DNA of 64,000 nt from Agrobacterium tumefaciens (GTDB lineage: Bacteria; Pseudomonadota; Alphaproteobacteria; Rhizobiales; Rhizobiaceae): NCBI RefSeq assembly GCF_013318015.2, contig NZ_CP115841.1, positions 2,294,001-2,358,000 on the forward strand, given 5' to 3'. The notes beneath the pieces were generated by a model that saw nothing but the letters and a program-made list of their open reading frames with translations, was not told where the DNA came from and made no database searches. Position 1 is the first letter of the stretch, and each line of letters begins with the position of its first letter. Below are positions 58,837-64,000 of the stretch, piece after piece. Position numbers and translations under genes: made by a program.

Positions 58837-58889
58837 GTGGTGATTTGCCGACCGGCTTGCAGCCACTTTAAAGAAGTCGCTAAAGGGTC
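58837..58889 (+). ncRNA. SAM-II riboswitch (metA motif)
   Basis: The aptamer pattern is present: stem GTGG (58837-58840) with CCAC (58863-58866), the loop GATTTG, the TGCAG bridge, and the 3' GCTAAAGGG block (58879-58887) that forms the pseudoknot. Together with the metA gene downstream in an Agrobacterium-like genome this is the classic SAM-II riboswitch, which lowers metA expression when S-adenosylmethionine is abundant. A terminator hairpin lies 24 bases beyond. Confidence 0.94.
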
Positions 58890-58912
58890 GAGGAAAAGGG
58901 TAATTTCCTGGG

Positions 58913-58943
58913 ACCGGCTGCGATTTCGCTGCCGGTTTTTTTG
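58913..58943 (+). terminator. Hairpin and T-run downstream of the SAM-II aptamer
   Basis: ACCGGCTGCGA pairs with TCGCTGCCGGT (one mismatch) around a two-base loop and ends in a run of seven T. It lies between the aptamer and the metA start codon, where it could act as the expression platform by premature termination. Confidence 0.8.
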
Positions 58944-58985
58944 TTTTCGCAACGTTCTTTACGTCATCCGAAAAGAGAGTTCGAC

Positions 58986-59912
58986 ATGCCGATCAAGATT
59001 CCCGATACCCTTCCCGCCTTCGACACCCTCGTTCATGAGGGCGTGCGGGTCATGACAGAAACGGCGGCCATCCGGCAGGATATCCGCCCGCTCCAGATCG
59101 GGCTTCTCAACCTCATGCCGAACAAGATCAAGACGGAAGTGCAGATGGCGCGCCTCGTCGGCGCATCGCCGCTGCAGGTGGAGTTTTCGCTGATCCGCAT
59201 TGGCGGCCATCGTGCCAAGAATACGCCGGAAGAGCACCTTCTGTCCTTCTATGAGACATGGGAGGAAGTGCGCCACCGCAAGTTCGACGGTTTCATCATC
59301 ACAGGCGCGCCCATCGAGATGCTTGACTATGAAGACGTGACCTACTGGAACGAGATGCAAAAGATTTTCGACTGGACGCAAACCAACGTCCATTCGACGC
59401 TGAACGTCTGCTGGGGCGCAATGGCCGCCATCTACCATTTCCATGGTGTGCCGAAATACGAACTGAAGGAAAAGGCTTTCGGTGTCTATCGTCACCGCAA
59501 TCTCTGCCCCTCGTCGATATATCTCAACGGTTTTTCCGACGACTTTCAGGTTCCGGTCTCACGCTGGACGGAAGTGCGCCGCGCCGACATCGAAAAACAC
59601 CCGGAACTCGAAATCCTGATGGAGTCAGAGGAAATGGGCGTATGTCTGGTGCATGAAAAAGAGGGCAACCGCCTCTATATGTTCAACCACGTCGAATATG
59701 ATTCAACCTCGCTTTCGGATGAATATTTCCGCGATGTGAACTCGGGCGTCCCAATCAAGCTGCCGCATGATTATTTTCCGCACAATGATCCGGAGCTTGC
59801 CCCGCTCAACCGCTGGCGCAGCCATGCCCATCTGTTTTTCGGCAACTGGATCAACGAGATATATCAGACGACGCCTTATGACCTCGAAGCAATCGGCAAA
59901 CTAGCGGCGTAA
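58986..59912 (+). CDS. metA: Homoserine O-acyltransferase MetA (probable acetyltransferase)
   Basis: A 308-residue class-I glutamine-amidotransferase-like enzyme that acylates homoserine in the first committed step of methionine synthesis. ATG 58986 ([15 protein letters not shown]) gives the standard N-terminus. The catalytic Cys142 is in [11 protein letters not shown], with His235 and Glu237 in FNHVEYDS. Residue 111, which decides the acyl donor in this family, is Glu (GAPIEML) as in acetyl-CoA enzymes, and not Gly as in the succinyl-CoA enzyme of E. coli. So the substrate is predicted to be acetyl-CoA even though annotation pipelines often call MetA a succinyltransferase. It is controlled by the SAM-II riboswitch. 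Confidence 0.95.
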   Translation: MPIKIPDTLPAFDTLVHEGVRVMTETAAIRQDIRPLQIGLLNLMPNKIKTEVQMARLVGASPLQVEFSLIRIGGHRAKNTPEEHLLSFYETWEEVRHRKFDGFIITGAPIEMLDYEDVTYWNEMQKIFDWTQTNVHSTLNVCWGAMAAIYHFHGVPKYELKEKAFGVYRHRNLCPSSIYLNGFSDDFQVPVSRWTEVRRADIEKHPELEILMESEEMGVCLVHEKEGNRLYMFNHVEYDSTSLSDEYFRDVNSGVPIKLPHDYFPHNDPELAPLNRWRSHAHLFFGNWINEIYQTTPYDLEAIGKLAA

Positions 59913-59986
59913 ATTGCGGGATTGCGAATTGCCGGAAAATGACGCAACGTCCGCCGGCAATTCAAAGATATCGGGAGAATGACGCA

Positions 59987-61006
59987 ATGAGCGACGCGGC
60001 GGCACGGGAGAATTTCGGTTTCACGGCAACCGGCGAAAAGGTTGAGCGCGTCACCATCTCGAAGGGCGGGCTGACGGCCAAGGTTATCACCTGGGGCGCC
60101 GTCATTCAGGACCTGCGCCTCGATGGGCACCAGCCGCCGCTCGTTCTCGGCTTCGATACATTCGAGGACTACAAATATTCATCCTATTTCGGCGCGACAC
60201 CCGGCCGCAACGCCAACCGTATCGGTGACGGAAAATTCTCGATCGACGGGCACGAATACCAGCTGGAACTGAACGAAAAAGGCGTCAGCCACCTGCATGG
60301 CGGCAGCGACGGGATGGGCAAACGTAACTGGATGTTGATGGAACACGGCGAAAGCCATGCAGTTCTGCAGATCATCGATCCCGACGGCCGCGCCGGTTAT
60401 CCCGGCAATTGCACGGTGACCGCGACCTATACGATCCGCGACGGCGGCGTGCTTTCGGTGGTCTATGAAACGGTGACCGACCAACCGACCATCGCCAATA
60501 TCTGCCAGCATTCCTATTTCAACCTCGACGGTGCTGATACCGCACTTGGACATGAGATCAGCATCGCCGCTGACTTTTATCTGCCAACCAACGACAAACA
60601 GATCCCGACAGGCGAAATCCGCTCCGTCGAAGGCACCGTCTTCGACCTGCGCCACCCGACGCCGATGCGGCGAACGGAGGATGGCGAGCAGGTGCTCTAC
60701 GACCATAATTTCTGCCTTTCGCCCGAGCGTCGCGCCAAGCGCAAGGTTGCCCGCGCCTATTCGCCCGCCTCCGACATTGCCCTTGAGGTTCACACCACAG
60801 AACCCGGCGTGCAATTTTATTCAGCCTTCAAGCTGAATGTTCCCGTTCCGGGCCTCGATGGCCGCCACTATGGCCCCTTTGCAGGTTTTTGCCTGGAAAC
60901 GCAGATATGGCCGGATGCCGTCAATCATCCCGATTTCCCCTACGCGATCCTGCGTCCCGGCGAGACCCTGCGTCAGGAAACCGACTATATTTTCAAGAAG
61001 GGTTGA
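59987..61006 (+). CDS. galM: Aldose 1-epimerase (galactose mutarotase)
   Basis: A 339-residue mutarotase that interconverts alpha and beta aldoses. The catalytic His and Glu are visible: HSYFNLDG near residue 180 and GFCLETQIWPDAVNHPDFP near residue 306 (Glu as base). The N-terminal ISKGGLTAKVITWGAVIQDL and ATPGRNANRIGDGKF segments are typical. ATG 59987 follows GGGAGAA; upstream codons are not protein-like. It stands alone after metA, with no sugar-catabolism cluster beside it. Confidence 0.93.
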   Translation: MSDAAARENFGFTATGEKVERVTISKGGLTAKVITWGAVIQDLRLDGHQPPLVLGFDTFEDYKYSSYFGATPGRNANRIGDGKFSIDGHEYQLELNEKGVSHLHGGSDGMGKRNWMLMEHGESHAVLQIIDPDGRAGYPGNCTVTATYTIRDGGVLSVVYETVTDQPTIANICQHSYFNLDGADTALGHEISIAADFYLPTNDKQIPTGEIRSVEGTVFDLRHPTPMRRTEDGEQVLYDHNFCLSPERRAKRKVARAYSPASDIALEVHTTEPGVQFYSAFKLNVPVPGLDGRHYGPFAGFCLETQIWPDAVNHPDFPYAILRPGETLRQETDYIFKKG

Positions 61007-61021
61007 GGCGGCGGGCTGGGC

Positions 61022-61768
61022 TCAGTCCAGCACGCATCCCACATAACCGCCCGATGCTCGGGCACGCCGTTCGATAAGGCCGGCAAGCCGTTGCAAACCA
61101 CGCCCCGGCTTGCTGGCAACGCGATCGATGGGATTGGGCAGGGAAACGGCAAGCAGTGCCGCCTGGCGGGAGCTGAGCTTTGCCGCCGGTACCTTGAAAT
61201 GGTGCTGTGCTGCGGCCTCAATGCCGTAAATGCCGGGTCCCCATTCGGCAACGTTGAGATAGATCTCCATCATCCGTTTTTTGGACCAGACGAAATCGGC
61301 AGCAATCGCCAGCGGCAACTCCAGCCCCTTGCGCAAGAACGAGCGGCCGTTCCAGAGGAACAGGTTCTTGGCCGTCTGCATGGGAATGGTGCTGGCGCCA
61401 CGGGTGGACGCGCCTTCGAGCGCATTGTTGACGACGGATTGCATCTGGTTCCAGTCAACGCCGCCGTGGAAACAGAATTGTCCGTCCTCGGACATCATTA
61501 CGGATTGCACAAGGCGCGGCGAAATATCCTCGAGCGGCACCCAGCGCCGGTCATAACCCTGAAGTGTCACCAGATCGGCAAGCATCAGCGTCGAGACCGG
61601 CCGCATGAAAGGCAGGGCGTAAACCGGGATCAGCAGATAGGGCAGGATCAGCAACGCCAGCAAGGTCATGATGATACGCTTTGCCAACGTGCGAAAATCC
61701 ACCTTCGGACTGCTCCGGTCTTCCGCCAGCACGGCGTAATCTGCGTCGCTTTCAGGCGTACTGCTCAA
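61022..61768 (-). CDS. mtgA: Monofunctional peptidoglycan glycosyltransferase
   Basis: A family GT51 enzyme that polymerises lipid II into glycan strands. One N-terminal helix ([21 protein letters not shown]) anchors it. The GT51 motifs are visible: [13 protein letters not shown] (catalytic Glu), [43 protein letters not shown] and [13 protein letters not shown], with no transpeptidase domain. The 248-residue frame begins at TTG 61768, and a GTG at 61702 with GGAG upstream would give 226 residues; I cannot decide. It converges with galM (15 bases apart). Confidence 0.93.
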   Translation of the reverse strand: MSSTPESDADYAVLAEDRSSPKVDFRTLAKRIIMTLLALLILPYLLIPVYALPFMRPVSTLMLADLVTLQGYDRRWVPLEDISPRLVQSVMMSEDGQFCFHGGVDWNQMQSVVNNALEGASTRGASTIPMQTAKNLFLWNGRSFLRKGLELPLAIAADFVWSKKRMMEIYLNVAEWGPGIYGIEAAAQHHFKVPAAKLSSRQAALLAVSLPNPIDRVASKPGRGLQRLAGLIERRARASGGYVGCVLD

Positions 61769-61903
61769 TATTCGTCAAAGCCCCGCACCAATCGAAGCCT
61801 TTCATATTCCATTGCCGCCTTCAAGGCGAGTCCGGTCAAACAGTTGACCTCAGGAATCACGAAAAGGTTGCCTGGCCCCGCGCGCCATGCCAAAGAGCGC
61901 GGC

Positions 61904-62818
61904 ATGGACGCTCAGATGACGAATTTCGAAACGAAGCTGCGCGATAACGCGGCACAGACCGAATCCCTGCTTGGTCGCCTGCTTTCCGCAGAGGCGCGTG
62001 CGGATGAGATTACACGCCCGCAAAACCTGCTCGACGCCATGCGTCATGGTGTGCTGAACGGCGGCAAACGCCTGCGGCCCTTCCTGGTCATAGAAAGCAC
62101 GGCCTTGCTCGGCGGAAATGCCGAAGCAGCCCATCACGTCGGTGCCGCGCTGGAGTGCCTGCATTGTTACTCGCTGGTGCACGACGATCTGCCAGCGATG
62201 GATGACGACGACCTGCGCCGCGGCCAGCCGACAGTGCACCGCAAATTCGACGAGGCGACCGCCATTCTCGCAGGCGACAGCCTGCTGACACTCGCTTTCG
62301 ATATTATCGCATCGGACGAAAATCCTCTCCAGGCAGACCGCAAGGCGTCTCTCGTTCTCTCGCTCGCCCGCGCCGCAGGCGTCGGCGGCATGGCGGGCGG
62401 TCAGGCGCTCGATCTGGCTGCGGAAAAGAACGCACCTGATGAGACCGGCATTATTACATTGCAGGCTATGAAAACCGGTGCGCTGCTTCGCTTCGCCTGC
62501 GAGGCAGGCGCGATCATCGCCGGCAGCGATGTTTCCGAAAGACAAAGACTGCGCCTCTTCGGTGAAAAGATCGGCCTTGCCTTCCAGCTTGCCGACGATC
62601 TCCTGGATCTGACCGCCGATGCCGCCACCATGGGCAAGGCAACCGGCAAGGATGCCGCACGCGGCAAGGGAACGCTGGTGGCACTACGCGGTGAAGACTG
62701 GGCGCGCCTCAAGCTTCAGGAACAGGTGGCGGAAGCCTCCGAACTTCTGGCCCCCTACGGCGAAAAGGCCGCGATACTCATCGCGGCCGCCAGATTCATC
62801 GCCGAACGGAAAAGCTGA
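61904..62818 (+). CDS. Polyprenyl (farnesyl/geranylgeranyl) diphosphate synthase
   Basis: A 304-residue prenyl chain-elongating enzyme. Both aspartate-rich motifs are present: FARM VHDDLPAMDDDDLRRG near residue 90 and SARM FQLADDLLDLT near residue 225. The small residues before the first motif (CLHCYSLVHDD) suggest a short-chain product, probably farnesyl diphosphate (IspA), but chain length is not certain, so no symbol is given. ATG 61904 follows AAAGAG; ATG 61916 is an alternative. The frame is open far upstream over the mtgA gene without coding character. No dxs gene is adjacent in the window. Confidence 0.92.
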   Translation: MDAQMTNFETKLRDNAAQTESLLGRLLSAEARADEITRPQNLLDAMRHGVLNGGKRLRPFLVIESTALLGGNAEAAHHVGAALECLHCYSLVHDDLPAMDDDDLRRGQPTVHRKFDEATAILAGDSLLTLAFDIIASDENPLQADRKASLVLSLARAAGVGGMAGGQALDLAAEKNAPDETGIITLQAMKTGALLRFACEAGAIIAGSDVSERQRLRLFGEKIGLAFQLADDLLDLTADAATMGKATGKDAARGKGTLVALRGEDWARLKLQEQVAEASELLAPYGEKAAILIAAARFIAERKS

Positions 62819-62850
62819 GCCGGTTTCCCGGCTCACCGTTTTTCAGCCAA

Positions 62851-63513
62851 TCAGCCCTTGAGCGGCGAAATCAGCACTTCGACACGACGGTTCTGGGCGC
62901 GGCCATCCGGCGTTGCGTTCGAAGCGATCGGCTGCGAGGGGCCGAAGCCGAGCGTCGAAATACGGCGCTGGTCGACGCCGCGTGCGCCGAGATAGTTTGC
63001 AACAGACGCCGCACGACGCTCGGAAAGCGCCTGGTTGTGCTGCTGGCTGCCGGTAGAGTCGGTATGGCCGTTGATGTCGATGAGCGTGCGGTTGAACTTG
63101 TTCAGCACGATGGCGACGGAATCGAGTGTCTGATAGAAGGGCGGGATGACCTGATCCTGATCCGTCGCGAAGGTGATGTTCGACGGCATGTTGAGAACGA
63201 TGCTGTCGCCACGGCGGGTAACCGAAACGCCAGTGCCCTGAAGCTGGGCGCGAAGCTCGGATTCCTGACCATCCATGTAATTGCCGATTGCGCCACCGGC
63301 GAGTGCACCGATGCCGGCGCCGATGAGGGCTGCGTTGCGGCGACCGACCGGCGAACCGCCGACAGCCAGACCACCGAGAGCACCGACGACAGCGCCGATA
63401 CCAGCGCCGCCCGCCGTGTTCGACATCTTCTGCTCACCCGTATAGGGATCGGTGGTGGTGCAGGCGGAAAGATAGGTCCCGCAAAGGGCAACGATCGCGA
63501 TTTTTTTGATCAT
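62851..63513 (-). CDS. OmpA-like outer-membrane lipoprotein
   Basis: A 220-residue lipoprotein (lipobox LSAC after MIKKIAIVALCGTY). Next is a glycine-zipper segment (residues about 30-80, GGAGIGAVVGALGGLAVGG and GIGALAGGAIGNYMDGQ). The C-terminal OmpA/Pal peptidoglycan-binding domain starts near residue 105 and includes INGHTDSTGSQQHNQALSERRA. This architecture matches the YiaD-type lipoproteins. The gene lies downstream of ispG on the same strand. Confidence 0.92.
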   Translation of the reverse strand: MIKKIAIVALCGTYLSACTTTDPYTGEQKMSNTAGGAGIGAVVGALGGLAVGGSPVGRRNAALIGAGIGALAGGAIGNYMDGQESELRAQLQGTGVSVTRRGDSIVLNMPSNITFATDQDQVIPPFYQTLDSVAIVLNKFNRTLIDINGHTDSTGSQQHNQALSERRAASVANYLGARGVDQRRISTLGFGPSQPIASNATPDGRAQNRRVEVLISPLKG

Positions 63514-63579
63514 GTGTTTTGATGCTCCGAAGGGTTCAGGCGGTATGACAGTGGAATTTCGGCATTTTCACGGTAGTTT

Positions 63580-64000
63580 TTACTCCGCCGCATCTTTCCG
63601 GCCAAAACGCTTTTCGATGTAATCGATCACAAGCGCTTCAAAATCCGCGGCGATGTTGGGACCGCGCAGGGTGAGCGCCTTCTCGCCATCGATGAAGATC
63701 GGTGCAGCGGGGCTTTCGCCGGTTCCGGGCAGTGAAATGCCGATATCGGCATGTTTGCTTTCGCCGGGGCCATTAACGATGCAGCCCATGACAGCAACAT
63801 TGAGCGCTTCCACACCGGGATACTTTTCACGCCAGATCGGCATGTTCTTGCGAATGTCATTCTGGATATTCTGGGCAAGTTCCTGAAAGACGGTAGAGGT
63901 GGTGCGCCCGCAGCCGGGACATGCCGCAACCACCGGAATGAACTGGCGGAAACCCATGACCTGCAGCAATTCCTGCGCCACCTGCACCTCGCGGGTGCGG
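63580..64000 (-). CDS. ispG: 4-hydroxy-3-methylbut-2-enyl diphosphate synthase (3' part, cut by window edge)
   Basis: This is the C-terminal third of IspG (GcpE), the penultimate MEP-pathway enzyme, whose 4Fe-4S cluster is held by three Cys and one Glu. Two of the cysteines are in [10 protein letters not shown], and the third Cys and the Glu are in [16 protein letters not shown]. The reading frame runs off the right edge of the window ([16 protein letters not shown]), so the start is not included. With the polyprenyl synthase nearby it places two isoprenoid genes within 2 kb. Confidence 0.95.
   Translation of the reverse strand, partial: RTREVQVAQELLQVMGFRQFIPVVAACPGCGRTTSTVFQELAQNIQNDIRKNMPIWREKYPGVEALNVAVMGCIVNGPGESKHADIGISLPGTGESPAAPIFIDGEKALTLRGPNIAADFEALVIDYIEKRFGRKDAAE

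Overview
The window is a 64 kb piece of an alphaproteobacterial chromosome. The gene set, the high G+C coding sequence and several lineage-restricted RNA leaders point to Rhizobiaceae, most likely the circular chromosome of an Agrobacterium tumefaciens/fabrum-type strain. Supporting markers are a SAM-II riboswitch in front of metA, a ybhL-type leader in front of a Bax-inhibitor-1 gene, a RIME-like palindrome, and the families DUF2585, DUF2794 and IalB. Nearly everything is core housekeeping. I see no tRNA, rRNA, CRISPR array, transposase, integrase or prophage module.

Layout. 1-4.1 kb: typA and an M3 oligopeptidase (minus strand). 4.2-9.7 kb: a small hypothetical, a MarR regulator with a palindromic operator and its Bcr/CflA-type efflux pump, argG, an SDR oxidoreductase and a LysE-type exporter. 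9.8-12.5 kb: a three-gene ABC importer (ATPase, permease, binding protein). 12.6-17.4 kb: rlmN, an IalB-like secreted protein, a DUF1232 protein, a pterin dehydratase, a low-molecular-weight tyrosine phosphatase overlapping thpR tail to tail, and a GDSL thioesterase/lipase. 17.5-20.7 kb: an ATPase/permease pair of the YbbA/YbbP type, divergent from the GDSL gene as in many proteobacteria. 21-23.4 kb: a BI-1 protein with a structured leader, DUF2794 and DUF1223 proteins. 23.6-29.6 kb: acnA, then divergent ccmABCDG for cytochrome c maturation, interrupted by a 40-bp-arm inverted repeat between ccmA and ccmB. 29.7-37 kb (minus): a membrane diguanylate cyclase, a compact dapF-mtaB-ftsY-yciB-DUF2585 cluster, and a metallo-beta-lactamase-fold hydrolase. 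37-42.7 kb: ffh, chorismate mutase, rpsP, rimM, trmD, (TauE/SafE exporter on the other strand), rplS. Both halves of the SRP targeting GTPase pair (ffh and ftsY) therefore lie within 5 kb of each other.

42.9-47.2 kb is the most accessory-looking segment. It holds a type I secretion ATPase, its HlyD-type adaptor and a 320-residue acidic protein with RTX-like repeats, set off by AT-rich spacers and closed by a perfect 12-bp terminator. It looks like a dedicated secretion system with its own cargo. 47.3-51.9 kb: an ACS-family MFS transporter, leuC, and an M48 lipoprotein metallopeptidase. 52.2-55.7 kb: the thiamine importer thiBPQ behind a TPP riboswitch, followed by a VOC protein, an ABC-F ATPase and thiamine pyrophosphokinase. 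58.7-64 kb: metA under a SAM-II riboswitch plus terminator hairpin, galM, mtgA, a polyprenyl synthase, an OmpA-type lipoprotein and the 3' part of ispG, cut by the window edge.

The most rewarding non-coding signals are the three leader RNAs (TPP, SAM-II, ybhL), a terminator-like hairpin in front of ffh, long perfect inverted repeats upstream of the ACS transporter and between acnA and ccmA, and two dispersed rhizobial palindromes. MetA carries Glu at residue 111, which predicts acetyl-CoA rather than succinyl-CoA as acyl donor.
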